A stretch of DNA of 64,000 nt from Trichococcus shcherbakoviae (GCF_963666195.1 NZ_OY762653.1:1831501-1895500); one strand, 5' to 3'. Shown: positions 34,307-44,334, numbered from the stretch's first letter. A program made the numbers and translations. Notes: a model not told the origin generated them from the letters alone.

Positions 34307-35644
34307 ATGGAATTGAACGAATTGTTGTTGAACGCAGTAGCAAACCAAAATGTTACGGAATTGAAAGAGCTCATCGGTGATCACTATCCTGTGGATGTCG
34401 CAACGGCTCTGTTTGAATTTGAAGATGAAGAATTGGCCGGATTGCTTAATTTATTGGATGCGAAGGGAATCGCCGCCATCATAGAGGAGGCGGAAGAAGA
34501 ACTCCAGCAAGGCATGATCGGTCTGCTGGACTCGAAAAAAATCGTTAAGTTCTTCGCCTATATGTCGCCAGATGACATTACCGACATCCTGGGAACGATC
34601 GGTGTCGGACAACGCAAAGAAATTTTGGGGATGATGAAAAAAAGCGACTCGAATGAGATCCAGATGCTGTTGGGGTATGGACCTGACACGGCTGGGGGGC
34701 TCATGACGACGAAATACATCGCCTTGAGAAGCGAACTCAGCATGAAAAATGTGCTGCAGGAAATCCGGCGCATCGGCCCTAAAACAGAAATCATCGAAAC
34801 GATTTTTGTCGTCGATAAAGCGAATGAACTGATTGGATCGGCCGACTTGCGGGATATTTTGGCATCCGCTGAAGATGTCAGTTTGGAAGAAATCATGAAC
34901 GACAATGTACTCTCTGTCCGCCCGGAAACCGACCAGGAGGAAGTCTCGCTTATCGTTTCCAAATACGATCTGAAAGTCATCCCTGTCGTGAACCGCCGAA
35001 ACGCCATCCTCGGCATCATCACGATCGATGACATCATCGACGTCATCGTCGAAGAACAAACAGAAGATTTGCTGATGCTGTCAGGGGTAAGCAAGGATGA
35101 AAAGGTCGGCAACAAAATCAGCACTTCTGTTGTCAGACGGCTGCCTTGGTTGGTCATCAATTTGATGACTGCCTTCCTGGCTTCCTTTACGGTCGGGATG
35201 TTCGAGGATGTCATCATTCAAGTAGTCGCGCTTGCTGCTGCAATGCCGATCGTTACCGGAATGGGCGGGAATGCCGGCTCACAGACGTTATCCGTGGTCA
35301 TCCGGAGCATCGCCTTGGGGGAAGTCGATATAAAAAACGATTGGAAATATGTTTTCAACGAGGTTGGCTTGGGGTTAATCAACGGGTCGGTGACCGGATT
35401 GATCACCGGCATCATTCTTTATTTCAGATATGATAATTTCTTTTTGGGACTGATCATTCTGATAGCCATGATCGGGAATCTCATCATCGCAGGCTTCTTC
35501 GGGTTCTTGATTCCGTTGGCTTTGAAAAAATGGGATCTTGATCCGGCAATTTCTTCCTCCATTTTCCTGACAACGGCGACCGATGTATTCGGCTTCTTCC
35601 TCTTTTTGAGCTTGGCGAAAATGTTCTTGCCGCACTTGCTGTGA
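34307..35644 (+). CDS. mgtE: Magnesium transporter MgtE
   Basis: A 445-residue divalent-cation channel. The N-terminal helical MgtE_N domain (~1-120) and a CBS pair (~125-245, VLSVRPETDQEEVSLI, GIITIDDIIDVIVEEQ) gate the pore in response to cytoplasmic Mg2+. Five membrane segments follow, with the pore motif TGMGGNAGSQTLSVVIRS. TTTGGAGGTG precedes the ATG at 34307. The gene is monocistronic between a long structured leader and a terminator, so regulation is probably through that leader. Confidence 0.93.
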   Translation: MELNELLLNAVANQNVTELKELIGDHYPVDVATALFEFEDEELAGLLNLLDAKGIAAIIEEAEEELQQGMIGLLDSKKIVKFFAYMSPDDITDILGTIGVGQRKEILGMMKKSDSNEIQMLLGYGPDTAGGLMTTKYIALRSELSMKNVLQEIRRIGPKTEIIETIFVVDKANELIGSADLRDILASAEDVSLEEIMNDNVLSVRPETDQEEVSLIVSKYDLKVIPVVNRRNAILGIITIDDIIDVIVEEQTEDLLMLSGVSKDEKVGNKISTSVVRRLPWLVINLMTAFLASFTVGMFEDVIIQVVALAAAMPIVTGMGGNAGSQTLSVVIRSIALGEVDIKNDWKYVFNEVGLGLINGSVTGLITGIILYFRYDNFFLGLIILIAMIGNLIIAGFFGFLIPLALKKWDLDPAISSSIFLTTATDVFGFFLFLSLAKMFLPHLL

Positions 35645-35668
35645 CAGGCATGCATAAAGGGTTATCCG

Positions 35669-35706
35669 AGAGGCGCTTACGAGATAAGCGACCTCTCTTT
35701 CTTTCG
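35669..35706 (+). terminator. Terminator after mgtE
   Basis: GAGAGGCGCTTA and TAAGCGACCTCTC form the stem, followed by TTTCTTTC. Confidence 0.85.
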
Positions 35707-35785
35707 ATTTAGGGCAGGTGTTATATAATGTAAGCAAATCAGTTTTCTTGCAAGTGGCCCGATGACATTTTGGAGGGGATGGACG

Positions 35786-37105
35786 ATGTTCAACAGAAAT
35801 CACAGGATGAAAGTCCTTTTTGCAACACTAATAATAGTGACGGCTATGGCCGGCTGCGCGAAGGAACCATACAGGGATTCCGCAGTCGAAGAATCGGTGG
35901 CAACCAAAGATGCTCCTCATACATTGGATGTATTCCATATAGCTTTTGCCCCCGGAGCGGATGAAACGGAGCGGACGTTCAGTTGGCATACCCGGGGCAT
36001 GAACAAAAAAGGCGTAGTGGAGCTGAGCCAGCTGGATGAAGAAGGCAATGTCCTGTCGAGCGAAACGTTTGAGGCGGCTGGCGAAGGTATTTTACGCGGT
36101 TTTTCAAGCCACAAAGCCACTATCACCGGACTGGAGGAGAACCAGCTTTATTCCTACCGCTTCGGTGATGGCCACCGTGCCTGGTCGGAATCCTATACAT
36201 TCCGGACGCAGGCGACCGAGGACGATGACTTCAACTTCCTGTTCTTCGGCGATCCGCAGATTGGAGCGGGCGATGGCGCCCAGATCGATGCAGACGGATG
36301 GGACCGGACGGTGACGACCGCGACGGAAATGTTTCCCGACACAGCCTTTCTTGTATCAGCGGGAGATCAGGTGAACACAGCCCACAATCTGAAACAATAT
36401 GATGGTTGGTTCTTCCCGGAAGAACTGACCTTCTATCCGATCATGACCCTAATCGGCAACCATGATTACACGCCTTTTGCCGATTATTTCAATCCGCCCA
36501 ACGAGACGGGGCTGGGCGCGGATGATGCCGGCAGTGACTTTTATTTTACCTATGGGAACACGCTGTTTATCGCCTTGAACACCCAAAGAAACAATATCGA
36601 AGAGCATCGGGAAGCAATGGAATTGGCTGTAGCGGAAAATCCGGAGGCTACGCATCGAATTGTGCTGATGCATAAATCCATCTACAGCAGTGCCGATCAT
36701 GCGCGCGATGAGGATGTGTTGGCTTTCCGGGACGGATTGGTACCGGTCTTCGATGAACTTGATATCGATGTGGCTTTGATGGGGCATGACCATGTCTATG
36801 TGCGAACCTATCAGATGAAAGGCGATGCGGTCGTTGAGGAAATCGCCTACGATGAGGCAGGCGCCGCTGTCGATCCGGAAGGCACACTGTATTTGACCGG
36901 TAACTCAGCTTCTGACTCCAAATATTACGACATGCAGGATTCCTCCGTCTATGAACGCTATGCCGCCGTTGCGCTGCAGTTGGAGGAACCGACTTTTATG
37001 AATGTCGAAGTGACCGACGATTCCCTAACTTTCACAACCTATAAAACCGCCGATCAGTCGGTTGTGGATGCTTACAGCATTGTGAAGGTGGATTCGGGGG
37101 AATGA
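35786..37105 (+). CDS. Secreted lipoprotein metallophosphoesterase, purple-acid-phosphatase-like
   Basis: A 439-residue exported phosphatase. The signal peptide ends in the lipobox AMAGC with Cys24 as anchor. A fibronectin-III-like N-terminal domain (~45-145) precedes the metallophosphatase domain, whose metal ligands lie in FFGDPQIGAG, SAGDQVNTAH, LIGNHDYTPF, LMHKSIYSS and LMGHDHVYVRTY. TGGAGGGGATGG precedes the ATG at 35786. It stands alone and probably scavenges phosphate at the cell surface; substrate unknown. Confidence 0.88.
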   Translation: MFNRNHRMKVLFATLIIVTAMAGCAKEPYRDSAVEESVATKDAPHTLDVFHIAFAPGADETERTFSWHTRGMNKKGVVELSQLDEEGNVLSSETFEAAGEGILRGFSSHKATITGLEENQLYSYRFGDGHRAWSESYTFRTQATEDDDFNFLFFGDPQIGAGDGAQIDADGWDRTVTTATEMFPDTAFLVSAGDQVNTAHNLKQYDGWFFPEELTFYPIMTLIGNHDYTPFADYFNPPNETGLGADDAGSDFYFTYGNTLFIALNTQRNNIEEHREAMELAVAENPEATHRIVLMHKSIYSSADHARDEDVLAFRDGLVPVFDELDIDVALMGHDHVYVRTYQMKGDAVVEEIAYDEAGAAVDPEGTLYLTGNSASDSKYYDMQDSSVYERYAAVALQLEEPTFMNVEVTDDSLTFTTYKTADQSVVDAYSIVKVDSGE

Positions 37106-37263
37106 AAGAGAAAAGCTGGATAGTCTTTTCGTTGCCTTCGGATGAGCTTTCTCGAGGGTAACGTTTTTTTTGCGCCAAAATAAAGCCATTTTTTACCGAA
37201 AAATGTTATAGTGTCAGTGCATGCATCATCGAACTAGAGTTGAATCAGAAAAGAGGAATATGT

Positions 37264-38559
37264 GTGAACTTAAGCCAAAACCAAAATCTTACCCAAACGC
37301 AGACACAAAAGCAAACGCTTTCCCAAACGATGCTGCAAGGAATCCATATACTTCAGTTAGGAAATCTCGAACTACACGATTATCTGAATCAGAAGGTTTT
37401 GGATAATCCGTTTCTGCAGATGAAAGTAAGGGAGTCGCGGGTTTCCAGAAGCGGCAGTCAAGCCAATGATTTGAGTTGGATACCTGACCGTAAACAATCC
37501 CTTTATGAATATATTACGGAGCAAGTTATGCTGACTTATCGGGATACCTACCTCCGCACCTTGATTGTTTGGTGGATTAACCAATTGAACGATAAGGGGT
37601 ATGTCATCAAAAGCATCGAAGAAGCTGCTGCTGAAACGAAGGCCACCCCGATCCAAATGATGGATGCCTTGACACTGCTGCAGCAACTCGATCCGCCTGG
37701 CATCGGGGCGCGTAACCTGCAGGAGTGTCTGATGCTGCAGACGGAACGGCGGGAGGATGCACCCGATATCGCTTATATCGTGTTGGAAGAGTCATTTGAT
37801 GATTTGATCAACAGAAAATGGGGCGCCATTTCTAAAAGATATGCGGTAACATTAGAAAATATCCAATCCGTTTTCGATTTTGTCCAGCATCTGAATCCTT
37901 CTCCCGGGTCAGCATTCCAAGCCGACGAGCAAATCTCGATCAGACCGGATATCATTGTCACCATCAAGGATGCACAACTTCAGATAAACGAAGCCCGCTA
38001 CGGCGTGCCGATCCTTTCCTTCAATAAAGCCTACGCAGAGGAACTGGAGCAAATGAAGGACAAGGAAGTCGTTAAGTATGTCAGAGAAAAAAAGAAAGAG
38101 TACGAATCGCTGCAGGAAAATTTGTCGCTCCGCAGTGAAACGATTTTACGCGTCAGTACGGCAATCGTGCACAGACAGGCAGCTTTTTTCTTTGATGAAG
38201 CGCATCCGCTTGTTCCACTGCAATTAACAGACCTCGCCGAGGAATTGAATCTGCACGAATCCACCATCAGTCGCGCAATAAACGACACGTATGTCCAAAC
38301 AGATTCGGGTCTCTATGAACTGAAGTACTTCTTGTCCCGGAAAGCCAAATCGGGAAATGAAGACGCCATCTCCACAACGTCGGTCCAACAGATGATCCAA
38401 AAACTGATTGAGGAAGAGGACAAGCACAAACCGCTGTCCGATCAGAAAATAGTCGATCTGTTGGTCCAAGAGAAAATCGATATCTCGAGGCGGACAGTGG
38501 CCAAGTACAGGACGGAGCTCAACATCCCAGCCACTTCGAAGAGGAAACGGTTCGATTGA
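37264..38559 (+). CDS. rpoN: RNA polymerase sigma-54 factor
   Basis: A 431-residue alternative sigma factor. The Gln-rich region I (QTLSQTMLQGIHILQLGNLE) contacts activators. A core-binding domain follows, then the helix-turn-helix LNLHESTISRAINDTYVQT and, near the end, the RpoN box RRTVAKYRTELN that reads the -24 element. The start is GTG at 37264, after AGAGGA. In this group sigma-54 typically drives mannose-class PTS operons with a LevR/ManR activator; none is in the window, and no GG-N10-GC promoter was found before the PTS at 22162. Confidence 0.93.
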   Translation: MNLSQNQNLTQTQTQKQTLSQTMLQGIHILQLGNLELHDYLNQKVLDNPFLQMKVRESRVSRSGSQANDLSWIPDRKQSLYEYITEQVMLTYRDTYLRTLIVWWINQLNDKGYVIKSIEEAAAETKATPIQMMDALTLLQQLDPPGIGARNLQECLMLQTERREDAPDIAYIVLEESFDDLINRKWGAISKRYAVTLENIQSVFDFVQHLNPSPGSAFQADEQISIRPDIIVTIKDAQLQINEARYGVPILSFNKAYAEELEQMKDKEVVKYVREKKKEYESLQENLSLRSETILRVSTAIVHRQAAFFFDEAHPLVPLQLTDLAEELNLHESTISRAINDTYVQTDSGLYELKYFLSRKAKSGNEDAISTTSVQQMIQKLIEEEDKHKPLSDQKIVDLLVQEKIDISRRTVAKYRTELNIPATSKRKRFD

Positions 38560-38612
38560 TCAGAAAGGCACAATAATCGGCTGGCATTTTTATATTTTTG
38601 ATAATACGCAAC

Positions 38613-38662
38613 AAAAAACGAGGGTGTCTCATCATTCAATGAGACGTTCCCTCGTTTTTTTT
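38613..38662 (+). terminator. Terminator after rpoN
   Basis: CGAGGGTGTCTCAT and ATGAGACGTTCCCTCG form a strong stem with six As before and eight Ts after, so it may act in both directions. Confidence 0.9.
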
Positions 38663-38786
38663 AGACATATAGGAATTTATAAAATTTTTTCAACTCAAAA
38701 GTGCATCACCGTAGGTGTTTCACAAGTTTGCAAAATGTTTCATGCATCTAAAATGATGTCCAGCTTCACGGGTTAGCCCTTCGGAA

Positions 38787-38871
38787 ATTAGATAAATCTG
38801 TCCTATTGCGCTCTTCGATGCTCAGTCGGACAGATTTCCTAAATTTCTTTCAGGGCTGAACGAACCCGTTC
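38787..38871. repeat. Dispersed structured repeat, copy 2
   Basis: Identical to bases 1-85. Here the left flank is visible: ACGGGTTAGCCCTT (38767-38780) can pair with AGGGCT (38852-38857) and AACCCGT (38863-38869), enclosing the AAATCTGTCC/GGACAGATTT stem. The full element is therefore a two-tier hairpin of about 110 bases. It lies between the rpoN terminator and the 3' end of deoD. Confidence 0.88.
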
Positions 38872-38982
38872 AGCTTTTCTTACTTTATTCATACGCTCCT
38901 TCAGCCGGCGTACGCAAAGAGGCCGCCTCATTAGAGACAGCCCCACGTTTTTCTATGGAAGAAGTTTTTTTAATCCCTATTA

Positions 38983-39687
38983 TTACTCCTGGATGGCTGC
39001 TTCCAGTGCAACGATAATCATGTCGTTGAATGTTGTTTGGCGTTCTTCGCTGGAGGTCAATTCGCCGGTGATCAGGTGATCGCTGACCGTCAGGATGCTG
39101 AGTGCGTTAACATGGAATTTAGAAGCTAGGTAATAAAGCCCCGCGGTTTCCATTTCGACCCCGAGTACACCATATTTGCTCATATTGTCTGTGATATTGG
39201 AATCACTGTAAAAGCTGTCAGATGAGTAGACGTTTCCGACATGGATCTTCATACCTTGTTCTTTCCCGAGCGTGTAGGCTTTATTGATCAAGTCATAATT
39301 TCCGATAGGCGGGAAATAGGCGGGCGCGAAATCTTTGTAGATCATGGAAGAGTCCGTTGCCGCCGCTTGCGCGATGATGACGTCGCGGATATGCACATCT
39401 TCTTGGATAGCACCGCATGTACCGATACGGATCAAGTTTTTGGCGCCAAAATCATTGATCAATTCATGAATGTACAAGGTTGCGGATGGCATCCCCATTC
39501 CCGTACCTTGCACCGATATTTTTTTGCCCTTATAAGTGCCTGTGTAGCCCAGCATATTTCTGACGGTGTTATAGCATACCGCATCCTCCAAGAATGTTTC
39601 CGCGATATACTTCGCCCGAAGCGGATCCCCCGGTAATAGAACGATTTCCGCGATTTGTCCTTTTTCTGCATCAATGTGAAGACTCAT
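38983..39687 (-). CDS. deoD: Purine-nucleoside phosphorylase, DeoD type
   Basis: A 234-residue hexameric phosphorylase that splits purine nucleosides into base and (deoxy)ribose 1-phosphate. Motifs are [16 protein letters not shown] (phosphate site), [29 protein letters not shown] (ribose site) and the catalytic Asp in [23 protein letters not shown] precedes the ATG at 39687. Its pentose product is the substrate of deoB nearby. A palindromic Crp-type site at 39767 lies upstream of its promoter region. Confidence 0.95.
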   Translation of the reverse strand: MSLHIDAEKGQIAEIVLLPGDPLRAKYIAETFLEDAVCYNTVRNMLGYTGTYKGKKISVQGTGMGMPSATLYIHELINDFGAKNLIRIGTCGAIQEDVHIRDVIIAQAAATDSSMIYKDFAPAYFPPIGNYDLINKAYTLGKEQGMKIHVGNVYSSDSFYSDSNITDNMSKYGVLGVEMETAGLYYLASKFHVNALSILTVSDHLITGELTSSEERQTTFNDMIIVALEAAIQE

Positions 39688-39766
39688 AATGATTTCCTCC
39701 TCTTTAGTGGTTAGTACCAATGATAGAGCAAAGGAGGATGAAGCGTTATGAAATCGCTCTCATCAT

Positions 39767-39788
39767 AAGTGTGAGGATGTTCACACTT
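39767..39788. promoter_or_regulatory. Crp-type palindromic binding site
   Basis: AAGTGTGA-N6-TCACACTT is a perfect 8-bp-arm inverted repeat matching the classic TGTGA-N6-TCACA consensus. It lies 80 bases before the deoD start and 68 bases past the 3' end of the Crp-like gene, so it most likely controls deoD. Confidence 0.75.
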
Positions 39789-39855
39789 ATTTTGTTAAAG
39801 GGTTCATTCTTGGAAAGCGTTTTCTTTGTTAACATGAAGGCACGACATCAGGGAC

Positions 39856-40512
39856 CTAGATGTTTGCGTAAGCTTTCAACTTTGAAAGGTTTAAGATGCG
39901 GATCTTTTTTGATTCCAAAGCGATGATTTTTTCGTCCTGCAGATCTTTGAATGTTTTTGAGACGGATTCCCGGGTCGCGCCGATGATGCTGGCGATCGTG
40001 CTTTGGTTCGTATGCTGGATGATCAGATCAGTGGAAGCCTCACTGTTTTCGATAAAGTCAAGCAGGGTACGACAGACGCGGGTGTGGACGCTATGGAATG
40101 TGAGATTCTGTATTTGCCTGTTCAATGCTTTGAATCTTTGGTTATAAATACGGAAGATATTTTTCAGAAGGGCTTTATTTTCATACAGCAAGGTAGTGAA
40201 ATCCGCTTGGGATAAATAGTAAATTTCTCCGTCTTCAATCACTTCAACAGAAGATAGGGCGTTGCCGTCCGAAAAAAGTTCTATTTCGCCAAGTACTTCA
40301 TGTCTTTTTGCGAAACCGAGTATGAGCTCTTTCCCCTCATGCATGCGATATACCTTCAGCATGCCGCTCTTGATGATGTAAATTTTTTCGATGGGGTCAT
40401 CCTCGAAGATAAGCATATGGTTTTTCTTGTACTTCCTTGATGGGAGCTTTGAAAGGATGGTTTGTACTTGTTCGTCGGTCATGCCATCAAATAGTTGAAT
40501 GCTTTTACTCAT
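39856..40512 (-). CDS. Crp/Fnr-family transcriptional regulator
   Basis: A 218-residue regulator with an N-terminal cyclic-nucleotide-type beta-roll (IYIIKSGMLKVYRMHEGKEL, HEVLGEIELFSDGNALSSVE) and a C-terminal winged helix. The recognition helix region IIGATRESVSKTFKDL keeps the Arg-Glu pair that reads TGTGA in E. coli CRP. The N-terminus lacks the cysteine cluster of iron-sulfur FNR. GAGGTGAAATT precedes the ATG. It lies head to head with deoB and upstream of deoD, so nucleoside salvage is its probable target. Ligand unknown. Confidence 0.88.
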   Translation of the reverse strand: MSKSIQLFDGMTDEQVQTILSKLPSRKYKKNHMLIFEDDPIEKIYIIKSGMLKVYRMHEGKELILGFAKRHEVLGEIELFSDGNALSSVEVIEDGEIYYLSQADFTTLLYENKALLKNIFRIYNQRFKALNRQIQNLTFHSVHTRVCRTLLDFIENSEASTDLIIQHTNQSTIASIIGATRESVSKTFKDLQDEKIIALESKKIRILNLSKLKAYANI

Positions 40513-40561
40513 AATTTCACCTCATTCAAAATTGTAACATGAAACAGAAAGGAAGGGTATC

Positions 40562-41734
40562 GTGAAAAGTAAACGAATACATTTGATCGTATTGGACTCT
40601 GTTGGGATCGGGGAGGCGCCGGATGCGGCAGTTTTCCATGACAGCGGGGCGCACACCATCGGCCACATTGCCGAGAATATGGCATTGCGGCTGCCCCATC
40701 TCGAAGGCTTGGGGTTAGGCAATATCGCCGATATAAAAGGGATAGAAAAGGCGATCTCAAGCAAAGCCTATTGGACAAAGTTGGCTGAAAAGAGCGCAGG
40801 AAAAGACACGATGACAGGCCATTGGGAAATTGCGGGCCTGCAGATCGATACGCCCTTCAGGGTATTCCCGGATGGTTTTCCCGAGGAATTGTTGGAAAAA
40901 ATATCGTCCTACTCAGGCAGAAAAATCATCGGCAACAAGCCCGCTTCGGGAACAGCCATCCTGGATGAGCTGGGGCCGGAACAAATGGAGACGGGAGCAT
41001 TGATCGTCTACACATCCGCTGACCCTGTCCTTCAGATCGCAGCACATGAGGGGATCATCCCGTTGGAGGAACTGTATGATATCTGCGAATATACGCGCCA
41101 AATCACAAAAGATGATCCCTATATGATCGGCCGGATCATCGCACGGCCATACACCGGCGAACCCGGCTCCTTCCAACGGACGGCTAACCGGCATGATTAC
41201 GCACTGAATCCATTCGGGAAAACCGTGTTGGATCAGCTGAAAGACAACGGGAAAGACGTCATCGCCGTCGGGAAAATTAACGACATCTTCAATGGCCAAG
41301 GCATCACCAAAGCTATCCGGACAAAGAGCAATATGGACGGCGTGGATCAGTTACTGAAGGTGATGGGCGAACCATTTGAAGGGCTTTCATTTACAAACTT
41401 GGTCGACTTCGATGCGCTGTACGGGCATCGCCGGGATGTTCAAGGATATGGGGAAGCTTTGATGGCCTTTGATGCCCGAATGCCGGAAATACTTGATCAA
41501 ATGGCAGAAGATGACTTGTTGATCATTACGGCAGATCATGGAAACGATCCGACAGCACCGGGAACGGATCACACGCGTGAATATGTACCGTTGCTTGTCT
41601 ATTCAAAACAATTGGTTCAACCAGGTGAATTGACCACAGCCCATCATTTTGCGGATATTTCCGCAACCATCGCAGATAATTTTGATGTACCACAAGCAGA
41701 ACACGGAAAAAGTTTTTTGGCGGAACTAAAATAA
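40562..41734 (+). CDS. deoB: Phosphopentomutase
   Basis: A 390-residue alkaline-phosphatase-superfamily enzyme converting (deoxy)ribose 1-phosphate to the 5-phosphate. Metal and active-site motifs are [15 protein letters not shown], the conserved [12 protein letters not shown] with the phosphorylated Thr, [20 protein letters not shown] and [14 protein letters not shown]. The start is GTG at 40562 after AAAGGAAGGG. It leads an operon with a BmpA-type binding protein, an ABC importer and an NCS2 permease. Confidence 0.95.
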   Translation: MKSKRIHLIVLDSVGIGEAPDAAVFHDSGAHTIGHIAENMALRLPHLEGLGLGNIADIKGIEKAISSKAYWTKLAEKSAGKDTMTGHWEIAGLQIDTPFRVFPDGFPEELLEKISSYSGRKIIGNKPASGTAILDELGPEQMETGALIVYTSADPVLQIAAHEGIIPLEELYDICEYTRQITKDDPYMIGRIIARPYTGEPGSFQRTANRHDYALNPFGKTVLDQLKDNGKDVIAVGKINDIFNGQGITKAIRTKSNMDGVDQLLKVMGEPFEGLSFTNLVDFDALYGHRRDVQGYGEALMAFDARMPEILDQMAEDDLLIITADHGNDPTAPGTDHTREYVPLLVYSKQLVQPGELTTAHHFADISATIADNFDVPQAEHGKSFLAELK

Positions 41735-41756
41735 AAAAATCATAGGAGTGATTCAG

Positions 41757-42788
41757 ATGAAAAAATTTACAGTTAGAACGATTGGTTTTTCCTTATTGGC
41801 AACAACCCTGCTAGCAGCTTGCGGAAACGGTGGCTCAAGTGACAACAGCGAGAGCGGCACAACTGCCGGGAAAGAGTTTAAAGTCGGGATGGTAACGGAT
41901 TTGGGCAGTGTGAACGACAAGTCCTTTAACCAAAGTGCCTGGGAAGGTTTGCAAAAGTTGCAAGCAGACTTCGGCTACGATGTGAAATACCTTGAACCAC
42001 AATCCGATGCGGAAGTGGAACCGAGCTTGCTGCAATTCGTCAACAGCGGCACGGACTTGACCTGGGCAACGGCAGCAACGTTGGCGGATGCCGTTACGAA
42101 CATAGCCAAAAACAATCCCGATGCCAAATTGGGAATCGTCGATGCCGATATCGAAGGGATCGACAACATCGTATCGATTTCATTCAAGGAGAATGAAGGG
42201 GCATTTCTGGCAGGCGTTGTTGCAGCGAGCATGTCTGAAACCGATAAGATCGGATTTATCGGTGGAATGGAAATCCCTGTTATCCAACGCTTTCAAGCCG
42301 GTTTTGAAGCCGGAGTCCGTGAAATCAATCCGGATGCGCAAATCGTCGTTAACTATGCGGGGGTATTCAACCGTGTGGATATCGGAAAATCCGCTGCCGC
42401 CACTATGTACAACGATGGTGTGGACGTCATCTTCCATGCTGCAGGCGGAACTGGAAATGGTATTTTCAATGAAGCACAAGAACGTTTCAAAGCGGGCGAA
42501 AAAGTTTGGGTCATCGGCGTCGATAAAGATCAGTCCTTGGAATTCGGGAATGATGTTACCTTGACATCCATGATCAAGAATGTCGACAATGCAGTCTATG
42601 AAGTATCCCAACAAGCTGCCGAAGGGGAATTCCCGGGTGGACAAGTGGTGCGTCTAGGATTGGCAGAAAATGGCGTTGGTTTGGCTAATACTTCCGATAT
42701 CAATGTGCCAAAAGAAGTACTGGATGTAGTGGAAAGCTATAAGGAAAAAATCATTTCTGGAGAAATCACAGTGCCTGAACAGCCATAA
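41757..42788 (+). CDS. bmpA: BMP-family nucleoside-binding lipoprotein
   Basis: A 343-residue secreted lipoprotein of the BmpA/PnrA family (lipobox LLAAC, Cys22). Family motifs are GMVTDLGSVNDKSFNQSAWEG at the mature N-terminus, ISFKENEGAFLAGVVAAS and VIGVDKDQ. It delivers purine nucleosides to the following ABC importer. ATAGGAGTGATTCAG precedes the ATG, 22 bases after deoB. Confidence 0.92.
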   Translation: MKKFTVRTIGFSLLATTLLAACGNGGSSDNSESGTTAGKEFKVGMVTDLGSVNDKSFNQSAWEGLQKLQADFGYDVKYLEPQSDAEVEPSLLQFVNSGTDLTWATAATLADAVTNIAKNNPDAKLGIVDADIEGIDNIVSISFKENEGAFLAGVVAASMSETDKIGFIGGMEIPVIQRFQAGFEAGVREINPDAQIVVNYAGVFNRVDIGKSAAATMYNDGVDVIFHAAGGTGNGIFNEAQERFKAGEKVWVIGVDKDQSLEFGNDVTLTSMIKNVDNAVYEVSQQAAEGEFPGGQVVRLGLAENGVGLANTSDINVPKEVLDVVESYKEKIISGEITVPEQP

Positions 42789-42798
42789 GGAGAATATT

Positions 42799-44334
42799 AT
42801 GATGAATCAAACGAAGGTCGAGAAAGTATTGGAATTGAAGCACATCACAAAGAAATTTGGCGATTTTGTCGCTAATGATGATATTTCGCTGACAGTAGGA
42901 CGTGGAGAAATCCACGCTCTGCTTGGTGAAAATGGGGCTGGAAAATCCACTTTGATGAATGTGGTGTTCGGGATGTATCAACCAGATGGCGGTGTCATAT
43001 CCGTTTATGAAAATGAAACGAAGATTGAGAACCCGAATCATGCCATTCACCTCGGCATCGGGATGGTCCATCAACATTTTAAACTGATCGAAAATTTTAC
43101 CGTGACCGAAAACATCATTTTGGGGATGGAACCAAAGGACGGAATCCGGATTAACATGAAGGCAGCGGTGAAAGAAGTCAGCGATATCTCCGCGAAGTAT
43201 GGGTTGAAGGTGGATCCGACCAGTAAAATCGAGGATTTGCCCGTTGGGATGCAACAAAAAGTTGAAATCTTAAAATGCCTTTATCGCGGTGCCAATCTGT
43301 TGATTTTTGATGAACCGACTGCGGTATTGACCCCGGATGAAATTGGGGAACTGCTCCAGATCATGAAAAAATTAGTGGCGGAAGGCAAGTCCATCATTCT
43401 GATCACCCACAAACTGAATGAAATCATGAAAGTAGCCGACAAATGCACCGTCATCCGAAAAGGGAAATTCATCGCCAGCGTGGATGTGGCTGAAACGAAT
43501 GAAGAACAGCTTGCCGAGTTGATGGTCGGAAAGAATCTTTCCCGTGAAATCGAGAAAGCGGCATACAACCCGCAAGCGACCGTGTTGGAAATCACGAACC
43601 TTACTTCATTCAGTGCAAGTAAAAAGCGTATTTTGGACGATGTTAATCTGACCGTAGCGGCCGGCGAAATTTTAGGGATTGCCGGGGTGGACGGGAATGG
43701 GCAAAGTGAATTGGTGGAAGCAATCGTCAAGATGCGCGCATTCGATGAGGGGGATGTCCTTATCAATGGCGTCTCGATCAAAGAGAAATCCACGCGTGAA
43801 ATCTATGAATCCGGTGTGAGCTATGTGCCGGCCGACAGACATAAGCATGGTCTTGTTTTGGATAACGATATAGCCGAAAACCTGATTTTGATCGAATATT
43901 ACAAGGAAAAGCATAACCAAGGAATCAAACTGGACAAAGTGCGGATGTATGAAGAAGCGCGGGAAGCGATGCAAAACTATGATATCCGTGCTGAAAATGA
44001 ATATACGGTTGTACGGGGCATGTCCGGCGGTAATCAACAAAAAGTCATCCTATCGAGGGAAATAAGCCGCGATCCGAAATTGCTGATCATCGTGCAGCCG
44101 ACAAGAGGTCTGGACATAGGCGCCATCGATTTTATCCATCGCCAAATCGTGCGTTTGCGTGACAAAGGAGTCGCTATCTTATTGGTTTCTTTTGAGTTGG
44201 AGGAAATTTTGACCTTGTCGGACCGGATAGCAATCATCTTCGACGGCAAAATCGTCGGGGAAACAAAACCAGAGACAACGAACGACAGAGAGCTGGGTCT
44301 GATGATGGCTGGTAAAGGATCGGGTGAGGAATGA
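42799..44334 (+). CDS. nupA: Nucleoside ABC transporter ATPase with two ATP-binding domains
   Basis: A 511-residue double ATPase. The first half has Walker A GENGAGKST (43-51), Q-loop GMVHQHFKLIENFTV and Walker B LLIFDEPTAVLT. The second half has the degenerate Walker A GVDGNGQSEL, signature MSGGNQQKVILSREIS and a Walker B ending in VQPTRGLDIGA, where Gln replaces the usual Asp-Glu pair, as is normal in this family. AAGGAGAATATT precedes the ATG. Energises uptake through the two permeases that follow. Confidence 0.9.
   Translation: MMNQTKVEKVLELKHITKKFGDFVANDDISLTVGRGEIHALLGENGAGKSTLMNVVFGMYQPDGGVISVYENETKIENPNHAIHLGIGMVHQHFKLIENFTVTENIILGMEPKDGIRINMKAAVKEVSDISAKYGLKVDPTSKIEDLPVGMQQKVEILKCLYRGANLLIFDEPTAVLTPDEIGELLQIMKKLVAEGKSIILITHKLNEIMKVADKCTVIRKGKFIASVDVAETNEEQLAELMVGKNLSREIEKAAYNPQATVLEITNLTSFSASKKRILDDVNLTVAAGEILGIAGVDGNGQSELVEAIVKMRAFDEGDVLINGVSIKEKSTREIYESGVSYVPADRHKHGLVLDNDIAENLILIEYYKEKHNQGIKLDKVRMYEEAREAMQNYDIRAENEYTVVRGMSGGNQQKVILSREISRDPKLLIIVQPTRGLDIGAIDFIHRQIVRLRDKGVAILLVSFELEEILTLSDRIAIIFDGKIVGETKPETTNDRELGLMMAGKGSGEE

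Noticed and set aside
37264-37400. Gln/Thr-rich start of RpoN as a possible frameshift artefact
   Set aside because: A Gln-rich region I is normal for sigma-54, and the frame continues without a break into the core-binding domain.
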